Shown: one piece after another, positions 19,462 to 28,223 of the stretch
How the letters are laid out: the number at the start of each line of letters is the position of its first letter
Position numbering within the stretch: the first letter of the stretch is position 1
Assembly: GCA_963841635.1 (NCBI GenBank)
Contig: CAWJDO010000002.1
Span: 3,224,001-3,288,000, forward strand
Source of the DNA: DASWZN01 sp963841635
GTDB lineage: Bacteria; Acidobacteriota; Terriglobia; Bryobacterales; Bryobacteraceae
DNA length: 64,000 nucleotides
Direction of reading: 5' to 3'
Notes under the pieces: model-generated
Database searches by the model: none
Told to the model about the DNA's origin: nothing
What the model saw: the letters and a program-made list of their open reading frames with translations, nothing else
Translations under genes and position numbers: made by a program

Positions 19462-19789
19462 CACCCTCGATGAGTTCTCCGAACAACTCGCGGACCTTTG
19501 TTTTGGCCGCCGCCAGCGCCCTGCGCCCCAGAGGCGTGGCGCGGTACAGCTTGCGCAGCGACTTACCCTTGCGCTTCTCCTCAGAGCGGAGATAGCCCTT
19601 GTTCTGGAGGCCGTGGAGCAGCGGATAGAGGGTGCCCAAGCTGATGCGGTAACCGTGCCGGGCCAACTCCTCGGCCATCCCGAGCCCGAAAACCGGCTCG
19701 CGGGCGGCGTGATGGAGGATGTGAAGCCGGATCAGGCCCGAGTACAGGTCGCGGTCGTCGCCCTCTCTATCGCCCCTCGCTATCGACAT
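19457..19789 (-). CDS. PadR-family transcriptional regulator
   Basis: The ~110-residue protein has a PadR winged helix: LYSGLIRLHILHHAA, then GLGMAEELARHGYRISLGTLYPLLHGLQNKGYL, then a basic tail segment. PadR proteins are usually repressors of efflux genes, often ligand-responsive, and this one heads the efflux operon, so it probably controls it. I choose the ATG at 19789. An in-frame GTG at 19816 is possible but would place the AGTATACT palindrome (19802-19809) inside the gene. The stop shares bases with the first ATG of the junction repeat. Confidence 0.88.
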   Translation of the reverse strand: MSIARGDREGDDRDLYSGLIRLHILHHAAREPVFGLGMAEELARHGYRISLGTLYPLLHGLQNKGYLRSEEKRKGKSLRKLYRATPLGRRALAAAKTKVRELFGELIEGE

Positions 19790-19801
19790 CCGATGTAGAC
19801 C

Positions 19802-19809
19802 AGTATACT
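19802..19809. promoter_or_regulatory. Candidate PadR operator palindrome
   Basis: AGTATACT is a perfect 8-bp palindrome 13 bp upstream of the preferred padR start, in the divergent region between padR and the TonB-receptor gene. PadR repressors commonly bind short AT-rich dyads before their own gene. This assignment is by position only. Confidence 0.35.
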
Positions 19810-19935
19810 CCGCCACAGCACCGAACCGCGACCGTCAGGGAGCGGACGTTGTCTGGCTCCCCGTCCAGAACCATGAAACCCCTTCTCGCTCAACCGAGTC
19901 CATATTGTTGAAGCTGCGAAGGGCTGAAGGAGCGG

Positions 19936-22410
19936 ATGCGACTGGGCGGATGTGTAATCGGACTGATGCTGCTGTGGTGCGGCGAAGCCTTGGCTGAAAG
20001 CATCGAGGTTCTGGTCTTCGACCAGGCCCGCCAGGCTATTCGCGGAGTCACCGTCCAGATCCTCTCGTCCCAGAGTGTGGTGGCGACTGCCGTGACCGAC
20101 GCGAAAGGCCACGCCGCGTTCGACGGCCTGATCCCGGCGCGCTACACCGTCACCGCCATCAAAGGCGGCTTTGCGCCCCTCCGCAGAGACGACCTCGATT
20201 TGGCGCGCGACGGCAGCGTCTCCGTCGATCTCACTCTGACGCCCGCTCTGACGCGTGAAGAGAAGGTTGAGGTTCACGGCACGGCCAATCCCGTTGAAGA
20301 GAGCTCGCCGTCGGCCGGCGAAGCGCCCGTCCAGACCATCAAGGAACTGCCGACCCGTCCGGCCACAGTTGCCGATGCACTCCCGCTGCTCCCTGGAGTC
20401 GTCCGCTCCCCCGAAGGCGGCCTCAGGATTTCCGGAGGCGCCGAGCATCGCAGCGCCCTCATCGTCAACTCGGCCGACGTGACCGACCCGGCAACCGGCC
20501 AGTTCGGATTGACGGTGCCCATCGACAGCGTCGAAACCTTGAACGTCTACCAGACGCCTTTCCTGGCGGAATACGGCCGGTTCACCGCGGGCCTGGTTTC
20601 GGTGGAGACGCGTCGCGGAGGGGACAAGTGGAAGTGGGAGTTGAACGATCCGTTTCCCGAATTCCGCATTCGAAGCTGGCAATTGCGCGGTCTCAAGGAC
20701 GCCACCCCGCGCGTCAACATCGAGGGCCCGCTGATCGCCGGCAAGCTCTACTTCTCGGAGGGATTCGAGTACCAGGTCCGCAAGACCGAGGTGTACACTC
20801 TGCCCTTTCCGCAAAACCAGGAAGTGCAGGAAGGCGTGAACTCGTTCGCGCAGCTCGACTGGGTCGCCTCGGGGCGTCAACTGGTCACCGCCACGGTCCA
20901 CATCGCCCCGCAGCGCCTCGAGTACGCCAATATGAACTACTTCAACCCGCTGCCCACGTCGCCGGACGAAAGCGCGCATAACTACACCGAGACACTCGCC
21001 GACCGGCTCACTCTCGGCGGCGGCCTGTTCGAGAACACGCTCTCTGCGACCGAGTTCGACGCGCGCGTGTGGGGCCAGGGCAGTCAGGACCTCACTGTGA
21101 CGCCGCTGGGCAATAGCGGAAACTATTTCGCTCAGCAGAACCGCAACGCCGCCCGCGCCGGCTGGCTTTCGACTTACTCCCTGGCGCCGCTGACTAAGTG
21201 GGGAGTACACAACTTCAAAGCCGGAGGCTATGTCGCGGAGAGCTCGGACCGCGGCCAGGTAACAGAGAGTCCCATCGACATCCTGAACGGGCAGGGGCAA
21301 CGGATCGAGCAGATCGCTTTCACGCCCGGTCAGCCATTCCGGATGAGCGACACGGAGATCGCCTTCTTCGGCCAGGATCATTGGATGGTATCGCCGCACC
21401 TGGCGCTCGATCTGGGGCTTCGGTCGGAGTCGCAAGAGCTGTCCGAGTCGTGGCGGCTGGCCCCTCGGGCCGGGATCGCGTGGAGTCCCTTCCCGAAGAA
21501 GGGCACCGTCCTGCGCGCGGGCTTCGGCCTGTTTTACGACCGCGTTCCTCTCAACGTGTACTCGTTCAGCCATTACCCAAACCAGGTTGTGACCCAGTTC
21601 AACGCGGACGGTTCGCTGTCCGCGGGGCCGCTTCTCTATCAAAACGGTCTGGGACTCGTGACGGGCGAGACGCCTTTCGTCCTGCGCGAGCCTGCCGCCG
21701 GCAACTTCTCGCCGCGCAGCGATTCCTGGAGCGCGCAGGTGGAGCAGCCGGTGAGCAGCGTCCTCAGGCTGAGGGTGGGCTACATGGAAAACCGGTCTGC
21801 CGGGCTGGTGGTTCTGAATCCCATGGCGCCCGACGCGGCAACCGGGACCGGCGCGTATCTTCTTTCCGGCACCGGGCGCTCGCAATACCGTCAGTTCGAA
21901 GTTACGGCGCGAGTGCGCCTGGCCCGCGAGCGCGAGTTGTTCTTCTCCTATGTGCGGAGCCGGGCCCAGGGCGACTTGAATGACTTCGGGAATTATCTTG
22001 GAACATTTCCGGTTCCGATCGTGCGGCCCAACCAGTTCGCCACCTTGCCCGCCGACTTGCCGAACCGCTTTCTCGCCTGGGGCGTGGTGCGCCTCCCTTG
22101 GGGATTCCGCGTGGCTCCGGTTTTGGAATTCCGCAGCGGATTCCCCTATATCGTGACGGACGTCTCGCAAAATTTCGCCGGTCGACCCAACCAGAACCGC
22201 TATCCCGGTTTCTTCTCCCTCGACTCGCGGTTTTCCAAAGACATCAGGGTTAGTCAGAAGTACGTGGTCCGATTCTCCGTGAGCGGCTATAATCTAACTG
22301 ATCACTTCAACCCGGAGGCCGTTCACGCTAACATCGCGGATCCGGCATACGGGCTGTTCTTTGGCCAACGCGGGCGGCGCTTCACGGCCGATTTCGACGT
22401 GGTCTTCTGA
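19936..22410 (+). CDS. TonB-dependent receptor with N-terminal carboxypeptidase-like domain
   Basis: The 824-residue protein starts with a signal peptide (CVIGLMLLWCGEALA). A carboxypeptidase regulatory-like beta-sandwich follows at about residues 22-110 (VLVFDQARQAIRGVTVQIL, then GHAAFDGLIPARYTVTAIK). Next are a plug-like region (GLRISGGAEHRSALIVNSAD) and a long beta-barrel ending in the aromatic DFDVVF. It would import a large or scarce nutrient across the outer membrane; the ligand is unknown. A GAAGGAG ribosome site precedes the ATG. It is divergent from padR. Such fusions are abundant in Acidobacteriota. Confidence 0.85.
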   Translation: MRLGGCVIGLMLLWCGEALAESIEVLVFDQARQAIRGVTVQILSSQSVVATAVTDAKGHAAFDGLIPARYTVTAIKGGFAPLRRDDLDLARDGSVSVDLTLTPALTREEKVEVHGTANPVEESSPSAGEAPVQTIKELPTRPATVADALPLLPGVVRSPEGGLRISGGAEHRSALIVNSADVTDPATGQFGLTVPIDSVETLNVYQTPFLAEYGRFTAGLVSVETRRGGDKWKWELNDPFPEFRIRSWQLRGLKDATPRVNIEGPLIAGKLYFSEGFEYQVRKTEVYTLPFPQNQEVQEGVNSFAQLDWVASGRQLVTATVHIAPQRLEYANMNYFNPLPTSPDESAHNYTETLADRLTLGGGLFENTLSATEFDARVWGQGSQDLTVTPLGNSGNYFAQQNRNAARAGWLSTYSLAPLTKWGVHNFKAGGYVAESSDRGQVTESPIDILNGQGQRIEQIAFTPGQPFRMSDTEIAFFGQDHWMVSPHLALDLGLRSESQELSESWRLAPRAGIAWSPFPKKGTVLRAGFGLFYDRVPLNVYSFSHYPNQVVTQFNADGSLSAGPLLYQNGLGLVTGETPFVLREPAAGNFSPRSDSWSAQVEQPVSSVLRLRVGYMENRSAGLVVLNPMAPDAATGTGAYLLSGTGRSQYRQFEVTARVRLARERELFFSYVRSRAQGDLNDFGNYLGTFPVPIVRPNQFATLPADLPNRFLAWGVVRLPWGFRVAPVLEFRSGFPYIVTDVSQNFAGRPNQNRYPGFFSLDSRFSKDIRVSQKYVVRFSVSGYNLTDHFNPEAVHANIADPAYGLFFGQRGRRFTADFDVVF

Positions 22411-22459
22411 GCGAGCCGGCCGCGGACCTCAGAGCGCGGCAGACGAAAGGGATGCGTAA

Positions 22460-23998
22460 ATGAGGTCCGTCCATCTGCGAGTCTGGCGATTGGCGACGAT
22501 CGCGGGGCTGTTCGGGCTCACCCTCCTGGCCGTGCTGGTTCACGGCTACCACCTGGGCGCGGACGACGCGGAGATCTATGTTCCGGCTATCAAGAGGGCG
22601 GCCGACCCGGCCCTCTACCCCGCCTTCTCCGAGTTTTTCATGTCGCACGCCCACCTGTCGGTGTTTGCGGCGGCGGTGGGCGATCCGGCGAGACTGCTGC
22701 ACCTGCCGGCCGATGCGGCCATCTTTCTGTGCCACGTCGTGGGCGTCTTCCTGCTGCTGGCGGCGGCCTGGCGCCTCCTCTCGGCATGCTTCGAGAGCGG
22801 CTATGCCCGCTGGAGCGGAGTCGCTCTGCTGGCGGCGCTTCTGTCGGTACCCGTGACGGCCACGGCGCTCGCGATCATGGATCCCTACGTCACCGCCCGA
22901 ACGCTATCCACTCCGGCCACGCTTTTCGCAATCGCCTGTTTCGTCCGCAAAGAGTACAAGGCTGCCGCGGCGTGGCTGCTGATCACGGCGCTCCTGCATC
23001 CTCAGATGAGCGTCTACGCCGCCGTGCTCCTGGCGTGCCTGGCGCTGGCTCGCCGACTCGCGGAGAACCCGATTCCGGCCTTCGCATTCGGACTCCTGCC
23101 GCTCTCTCAGCTCCCGTACCTGTTTCACTTCCAGCCGGCCCGGGGCGCGGCCCGGGAAGCTCTTTTCTCGCGCGGCTACTTCTTCGTTTCCACCTGGGCC
23201 TGGTACGAGTGGCTGGGCGTCTTCGCGCCCCTGGCTCTGCTGTGGTGGTTCTCCTCGGTGAATCCGCGCCGGACGACGCCCGTTTTCCGGCTGGTGGCGC
23301 GAACGCTCGTACCGTTCGGATTGCTGTTCACCGTGGCCGGCCTGGCGCTCTCGGCCTCGCCGCGGCTGGAGAACTACGCGCGCCTGCAGCCGATGCGAGC
23401 GTTTCACCTGGTCTACATCGTCTTCTTCCTGCTGCTGGGCGGGCTGATCGGAGAGTATGTCCTCCGGAACCGCGCGTGGCGTTGGGCCGCCCTTTTCGTT
23501 CCGCTGGCGGTTTCGATGTGGCTTTTTCAGAGGGCCACGTATGCTTCCAGCCCGCACATCGAGTGGCCCGGCTCGGTCGATAGAAATCCCTGGGTCACCG
23601 CATTTCTATGGGTCCGCGCGAACACGCCCAAGGACGCGGTGTTTGCGCTCGACCCCGAGTACATGGCCCTCCCGGGAGAGGATCTCCACGGCTTCCGCGC
23701 CATTGCGGAGCGGAGCGCGCTCGCCGATCGCGTAAAGGACAGCGGCGCCGCGTGCATTTTCCCTCAGCTCGCGGATGAGTGGGAAGAGCAGGTGCAGGCC
23801 GAGGACGGTTGGGCCCGGTTCAAGTCCGACGACTTCGAGGATCTGGCTAAACGGTATCCCGTGACCTGGATTGTGGCTCAGAACCGGCGCCTGTCGGCCC
23901 TCGATTGCCCCTATCGAAAGGCCGGGCTGGAGATCTGCCAGGTCGGTGCCGGGCATCCCGCCCACCAAGTTCGCCTTGCCAGCCTGACCGCACGCTGA
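22460..23998 (+). CDS. Multi-pass membrane protein of unknown function
   Basis: The 512-residue protein has roughly ten hydrophobic segments over its first ~370 residues, for example LATIAGLFGLTLLAVLVHGY and AFHLVYIVFFLLLGGLIGEYVL. A soluble C-terminal part (about 390-512) with Cys pairs follows. Early acidic residues after the first helix (GADDAEIYVP) recall GT-C-type membrane enzymes, but no family could be fixed. It starts 49 bp after the TonB receptor and may share its transcript. Confidence 0.7.
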   Translation: MRSVHLRVWRLATIAGLFGLTLLAVLVHGYHLGADDAEIYVPAIKRAADPALYPAFSEFFMSHAHLSVFAAAVGDPARLLHLPADAAIFLCHVVGVFLLLAAAWRLLSACFESGYARWSGVALLAALLSVPVTATALAIMDPYVTARTLSTPATLFAIACFVRKEYKAAAAWLLITALLHPQMSVYAAVLLACLALARRLAENPIPAFAFGLLPLSQLPYLFHFQPARGAAREALFSRGYFFVSTWAWYEWLGVFAPLALLWWFSSVNPRRTTPVFRLVARTLVPFGLLFTVAGLALSASPRLENYARLQPMRAFHLVYIVFFLLLGGLIGEYVLRNRAWRWAALFVPLAVSMWLFQRATYASSPHIEWPGSVDRNPWVTAFLWVRANTPKDAVFALDPEYMALPGEDLHGFRAIAERSALADRVKDSGAACIFPQLADEWEEQVQAEDGWARFKSDDFEDLAKRYPVTWIVAQNRRLSALDCPYRKAGLEICQVGAGHPAHQVRLASLTAR

Positions 23999-24083
23999 AC
24001 AATCTTTACGCTCCCTTTACATGCGCGTGTAACGGCGCGCCCGCCGTGCGCTTCCAATAGGTGGGGACGAACGGAGGTGGCCC

Positions 24084-24299
24084 ATGAACACGGTCACGGC
24101 AGCGAGGTATTCGGTGGAACGGCAGAGACGCGAGGGTGAGGAGTGGTTGCCGGTCAGCGCCTGCAACTCGATGATCTACCCGCGACTGGTTGCGGGCGCA
24201 GGACTGCGCCGCCACATCGGCGTGTGTTATCGCCTGATCGACAACCGGAGCGGAGCGATCACGACGCTCTTTCCGGCAGTGCAGCAGAAGGCGGCGTGA
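24084..24299 (+). CDS. Small hypothetical protein (71 aa)
   Basis: A GGAGGT ribosome site is placed correctly before the ATG, and the frame is intact. The product (MNTVTAARYSVERQRREGEE and onward) is basic, has two Cys (ACNS and GVCYRLI) and matches nothing I recognise. Its stop falls at the start of a 131-bp tandem duplication. The ribosome site is the main support for it being real. Confidence 0.45.
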   Translation: MNTVTAARYSVERQRREGEEWLPVSACNSMIYPRLVAGAGLRRHIGVCYRLIDNRSGAITTLFPAVQQKAA

Positions 24300-24547
24300 T
24301 GCGGCAGGCTGAACGGACCGCAAATCTCGAGCAGTATGACTGACGGAGGAGCAGGGGTGGGACAGGCACGAATTTCGCAAGGGCGGCGAAATTCGAGCCA
24401 GTCCACGGGGTTGCGGCCAAAGGCGGCTTGATGCGGCAGGCTGAACGGCCGCAAATTTCGAGCAGTATGACTGACGGAGGAGCAGGGGTGGGACAGGCAC
24501 GAATTTCGCAAGGGCGGCGAAATTCGAGCCAGTCCCGGGTTCGCCGC
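24298..24547 (+). repeat. 131/132-bp tandem duplication containing repeat family A copies 2 and 3
   Basis: The segment starting GATGCGGCAGGCTGAACGG at 24298 is repeated from 24430 with only small differences (one deleted base, a few substitutions). Each copy ends with the family A palindrome (24359-24405 and 24490-24536) that also lies in the cas operon. The duplication fills the space between the 71-aa gene and the convergent esterase gene. No gene is seen in it. Confidence 0.9.
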
Positions 24548-24550
24548 GAG

Positions 24551-25651
24551 TCACTTCTTCGGCGCGTACCCCTGCCAGACGTACTCCAGTGCCAGCGGCA
24601 GGGTCTGCGCCTTCACTCCGTGGTCGCAGTGCACGGCGTTCTTCGCAAAGACAAACTGGTAAGGATACTCCTTGGCGGCAAGCGCCTGGGCCATACGCTC
24701 GTTGGCGAGGACCCAGTCATGATAGTTGTCGCGGGTGATGAGCATGTCGCGATCGCTGACATGCATCCAGATGCGCAGCGGCTTCTTCGGGCTCGCGGGA
24801 ATCAGGGTTTCATGGAATTCCCACGCGCCGTGCGGGGTGTCCGCGTTGTAGGGCCACTGCTGGTACACGAACGTGCCCGAGTAGCTCAGCACGCGGTGGT
24901 AGAGATCCGTGCGATACCAGGCCATCGCCATCGCGGCCGCTCCGCCTGAGCTGCAACCGGTCGTCGCCCGCCCGTCGGGATCCTTGGTGAGCTTGACGCT
25001 GTATTTCTTCTCTACCTGCGGCAGCACTTCTTTCTCCACGAACTCCGCGTAGAGCCCGGACATGGTGTCGTACTCCAGTCCCCGCTCGCTGCCCTGGGCG
25101 TCGCCGCTGCCGTTGCCGATGGAGATCGCAATCATCACCGGCACACGGTATTCGGCGATCAGATTGTCGAGCGCGGTGAACAGGGCCCGGTCAGGTCCAT
25201 CCGCGCCGACGATGAACGGCGCCTCGGTGCCGTGGACGTATTGTTTGGGAACGTACACCGCCACCCGGCGCGTATACGGTGCGGGATAGCTGTTGACGAT
25301 CACCTTGTTCGGGTCCGCCGGGTCCGCGACGGCGTAGGTATTGGGCTGGCGCGCGATGCCGGGATAGATCTTGCTGTCCTTGGATTCCATGGTGAATTCA
25401 AAGACGTCGCCCTGCGGCACGCCTTCCTTTGCGGCCATTTCCGGCGCGGGATTGTAGGTGGGACCGATGATGAAGTTCCCGTTTTCTTTAGCCGAAGGGA
25501 TGGCGCCGTCGGGCAATTCCTTCGCTGTGACGTAGCCGGGCGTGTTCGGATCGCGGGTCGGGGGCTGCGGCCGCGCCGGAGTTTGGGCCATTGCCGGGCT
25601 AAAGCCGGCCATCAAACAGATCAAGAACGCACCGATCGGAACACCGGACAT
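24551..25651 (-). CDS. Secreted esterase, enterochelin-esterase-like alpha/beta hydrolase
   Basis: The 366-residue protein has a signal peptide (IGAFLICLMAGFSPAMA). An N-terminal sandwich-like region is followed by an alpha/beta hydrolase with the nucleophile elbow GCSSGG (Ser234) and a late His in NAVHCDHGVK. The layout fits the putative-esterase family (PF00756), which includes ferri-enterobactin and feruloyl esterases. The substrate is unknown. It is read after yjbQ on the same strand with a 24-bp gap. Confidence 0.8.
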   Translation of the reverse strand: MSGVPIGAFLICLMAGFSPAMAQTPARPQPPTRDPNTPGYVTAKELPDGAIPSAKENGNFIIGPTYNPAPEMAAKEGVPQGDVFEFTMESKDSKIYPGIARQPNTYAVADPADPNKVIVNSYPAPYTRRVAVYVPKQYVHGTEAPFIVGADGPDRALFTALDNLIAEYRVPVMIAISIGNGSGDAQGSERGLEYDTMSGLYAEFVEKEVLPQVEKKYSVKLTKDPDGRATTGCSSGGAAAMAMAWYRTDLYHRVLSYSGTFVYQQWPYNADTPHGAWEFHETLIPASPKKPLRIWMHVSDRDMLITRDNYHDWVLANERMAQALAAKEYPYQFVFAKNAVHCDHGVKAQTLPLALEYVWQGYAPKK

Positions 25652-25675
25652 GCGGAACTCCTTTCCATCGATGAC

Positions 25676-26098
25676 TTACTCGCCTGTTACTGTGACCACA
25701 ACCACCCGCTTACGGCCTCGCACATCGCATTCCAGGTGGAAGATCTGCTGCCACGTGCCCAAAACCAGTTGACCGTTTGAGATGGGCACCGTCAGGGAGG
25801 GCCCGAGCAGAGTGGCCTGCAGATGCGAGTGGCCGTTGCCGTCGTGCCAGGCCTGTTCGTGGCCATAGTCGCGGCTTGGCGGAATCAGCCTGTCGAGAAT
25901 CGCCGGCAGGTCGCGCTGGAGGCCCGGCTCAAATTCGATGGCGCCGATCGCGGCCGTGCTCCCGACATTGAAGACGTGTGCCGTTCCCGTTTGAATGTTC
26001 GCCGCCGCTACCGCCGCCGCTACCTGCGCCGTCAGGTCATGCATGTCGCCATGGCGCCTGGTGACCAATGGAATCTGCTCTTGATGAACCACAGCCAA
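25676..26098 (-). CDS. YjbQ/UPF0047 family protein
   Basis: This 140-residue protein has the family's conserved features: GTAHVFNVGSTAAIGAIEFEPG, then HDGNGHSHLQATLLGPSLTVP, and GTWQQIFHLECDVRGRKR at the C-terminus. Conserved His, Asn and Glu are placed as in known members. Some members show weak thiamine-phosphate synthase activity, but the biological role is unsettled. It is the first gene of a two-gene minus-strand group with the esterase. Confidence 0.9.
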   Translation of the reverse strand: MAVVHQEQIPLVTRRHGDMHDLTAQVAAAVAAANIQTGTAHVFNVGSTAAIGAIEFEPGLQRDLPAILDRLIPPSRDYGHEQAWHDGNGHSHLQATLLGPSLTVPISNGQLVLGTWQQIFHLECDVRGRKRVVVVTVTGE

Positions 26099-26197
26099 TT
26101 GTAGGCCGAGGTGCAGCGGGGCGTGCGCCGCGTTGGAACTTCCTGAAGCCCAATGCCACTTAGTTATCCGGGATGCGGACAGCCGCGCCAGACGTCC

Positions 26198-26252
26198 GTT
26201 GGACGGAGGCGGGTCTGGAGACCCGCTGCAGGACTGGAGTCCTGCCCCACTG
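26198..26252 (+). repeat. Dispersed double-hairpin repeat, family B, copy 1
   Basis: A 55-nt element with two adjacent hairpins: GGGTCT-GG-AGACCC and GCAGGACT-GG-AGTCCTGC, followed by CCCCAC. It is identical over all 55 nt to the copy at 32789-32843 and related to one at 42244-42286. It lies in the 188-bp gap between yjbQ and purH, which divergent promoters must also occupy. Confidence 0.9.
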
Positions 26253-26286
26253 AAGCCCGCCCGTCCCGTGGCACAATATTAGATCC

Positions 26287-27846
26287 ATGCCCAAGATCGA
26301 ACGCGTCCTCATCAGTGTCACGGATAAGACCGGCGTCGCCGAATTCGCGCGCGAGCTGGCTGCCCTCGGGGCTGAGATCGTCTCCACCGGCGGCACCGCC
26401 CGCCTGTTGCGTGAGGCCGGAGTCGCGGTGCGCGATATCTCCGAGGTCACGGGATTTCCCGAGATGCTCGACGGCCGCGTCAAGACCATCCATCCCAACA
26501 TCGCCGGCGGCGTGCTGGCGGTGCGCTCCAACGCCGAGCACATGCAGGCGCTGGCGGCCCACGGCATCTCCACCATCGACATGGTGGTGGTCAATCTCTA
26601 CGCGTTCGAGAAGGTTGCGGCCCGCGAAGGCGCCGAGGTCGGCGAGCTGATCGAGAACATCGACATCGGCGGCCCGACCCTGATTCGCGCCTCGGCCAAG
26701 AACTACCAGGACGTCGCGGTGGTTACGTCGCCCTCCGACTACCCCGCCATCCTCGAAGAACTGAAAGCCAGCGGAGGCGCGCTCTCACTCGCCACTCTCT
26801 GGCGGCTGGCGCGGAAGGCGTTCGAGCTCACGGCCACTTACGACCGCGCCATCTCGTCCCGCCTGTCGCGCATCAAGGTCGAGGAAAAGCACTTCGTGGA
26901 CCAGCCCCCGGCGCCGCTGCCGCCCACGCTCGATATTCGTGCGCCCAAGGCGCTTCCGCTTCGTTACGGCGAGAACCCGCACCAGCAAGCCGCGCTTTAC
27001 TCGGATCGGACCCGCGGCATCGCCGGCGCCGCGCAGCTTCACGGCAAGGAGCTTTCCTACAACAATCTGGTGGACCTCGACGCCGCCTGGAACCTGGTGA
27101 GCGAGTTCGACGCGCCTGCCGCCGCGATCATCAAACACACCAATCCTTGCGGCTGCGCCGAGCAGGCGACCCTGGCGGAGGCCTACCGCAAGGCTCTCGA
27201 GTGCGACCCCGTCTCAGCCTATGGCGGCGTGCTGGCCTTCAACCGCCCTCTGGATGAGGAGACCGCGCGCGAAGCCGGCAAGACGTTCATGGAGTGCATC
27301 GCGGCGCCTGCCTATTCGCCCGAGGCGCTCGCCTTCCTGACCACCAAAAAGAATCTGCGGCTCCTTCACGTGACCAATCCCGTTCGCAACGAACTGGTGG
27401 TCAAATCGGTGGGCGGCGGATACCTGGCGCAGACGGCCGACATCCACGTTCTGGACCGCGCCGAGTGCGTCGTCAAGACCGAGCGCGCGCCGACCGAAGA
27501 GGAGTGGCGGTCGCTGCTGTTCGTCTGGAAGGTGACCAAGCACGTCAAGTCGAACGCCATCGTCTACGCGCGCGACGGCCAGACCGTGGCGGTGGGCGCG
27601 GGCCAGATGAGCCGCGTGGATTCGGCCAAGATCGCCGCCATGAAGGCCGCCCTGCCGCTGGAGGGAACCGTGGTCGGCTCTGACGCATTTTTCCCCTTCG
27701 CCGACGGCCTCGAAGAAGCTGCCAAACACGGCGCCACCGCCGTGATCCAGCCCGGCGGCTCCGTGCGCGACGACGAAGTCATCGCGGCGGCCAACCGCCT
27801 TGGCCTGGCGATGGTGTTCACCGGAGTGCGGCACTTCCGGCACTAG
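26287..27846 (+). CDS. purH: Bifunctional AICAR transformylase/IMP cyclohydrolase
   Basis: The enzyme performs the last two steps of de novo IMP synthesis in the cytoplasm. The N-terminal cyclohydrolase (about 1-200) starts ISVTDKTGVAEFARELAALG with STGGTARLL and KTIHPNIAGG. The C-terminal transformylase contains LRYGENPHQQAALY, IKHTNPCGCA, VSAYGGVLAFNRPLD and the end GGSVRDDEVIAAANRLG. At 519 residues it has the standard length. The gene appears monocistronic here; hairpins follow its stop. Confidence 0.98.
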   Translation: MPKIERVLISVTDKTGVAEFARELAALGAEIVSTGGTARLLREAGVAVRDISEVTGFPEMLDGRVKTIHPNIAGGVLAVRSNAEHMQALAAHGISTIDMVVVNLYAFEKVAAREGAEVGELIENIDIGGPTLIRASAKNYQDVAVVTSPSDYPAILEELKASGGALSLATLWRLARKAFELTATYDRAISSRLSRIKVEEKHFVDQPPAPLPPTLDIRAPKALPLRYGENPHQQAALYSDRTRGIAGAAQLHGKELSYNNLVDLDAAWNLVSEFDAPAAAIIKHTNPCGCAEQATLAEAYRKALECDPVSAYGGVLAFNRPLDEETAREAGKTFMECIAAPAYSPEALAFLTTKKNLRLLHVTNPVRNELVVKSVGGGYLAQTADIHVLDRAECVVKTERAPTEEEWRSLLFVWKVTKHVKSNAIVYARDGQTVAVGAGQMSRVDSAKIAAMKAALPLEGTVVGSDAFFPFADGLEEAAKHGATAVIQPGGSVRDDEVIAAANRLGLAMVFTGVRHFRH

Positions 27847-27866
27847 CCGTGGCTGTGGCGCACGCC

Positions 27867-28136
27867 TCAGCGTGCCGCGTCCCCACTCGTGGGGACGCAT
27901 GGGCCGTTCAGACCTCCTGGCCGGACAGAACTCGGAGTCTCCCCAACGCCGTGGAACCGCCGGGTGACTTCGGACGGGTCGGCAGTCTCGAAAAACAGGG
28001 TGAGCGCCTCGACGAGATTTGTGCGGGCCTCTTCGATCGACTCGCCTTGGCTGGCGATATCGAGTTTCGGGCACAAGGACACGAACCCGTCGCCTTCTCG
28101 CTCGATGATGGCGGTGAGGCGTTGCGCTCGCTGCAT
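27867..28136 (-). CDS. HicB-like antitoxin domain protein, orphan with aberrant C-terminus
   Basis: The first ~60 residues (QRLTAIIEREGDGFVSLCPK, then LDIASQGESIEEARTNLVEA) are a HicB antitoxin-type partial RNase H fold. The family's usual C-terminal strand is missing. After DPSEVTRRFHG the frame runs through the hairpin element and ends SGDAAR. No hicA-like frame exists on either side: purH follows directly. It is most likely the remnant of a hicBA pair or a solitary HicB-domain protein. Confidence 0.6.
   Translation of the reverse strand: MQRAQRLTAIIEREGDGFVSLCPKLDIASQGESIEEARTNLVEALTLFFETADPSEVTRRFHGVGETPSSVRPGGLNGPCVPTSGDAAR
27877..27898. repeat. Perfect hairpin after purH, part of a two-hairpin element
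   Basis: GCGTCCCCAC-TC-GTGGGGACGC is a perfect 10-bp stem with a 2-nt loop. It is preceded at about 27860-27875 by a smaller hairpin with GCACGC/GCGTGC arms. It sits between purH and the convergent hicB-like gene, overlapping the latter's end, and could serve as a bidirectional stop signal. No T-tract is present. Confidence 0.6.
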
Positions 28137-28223
28137 GATCTGACTCTACACGATGGCGCCGCGCAGACGAAGACGAGCGAAGCGACACCCACGCGCCTCG
28201 CTTGCCTTCGCTATTCTGGACGC

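Noticed and set aside
19780..22170. 796-codon minus-strand frame opposite the TonB receptor
   Set aside because: Shadow frame; no ribosome site or domain, and it would overlap the padR start.
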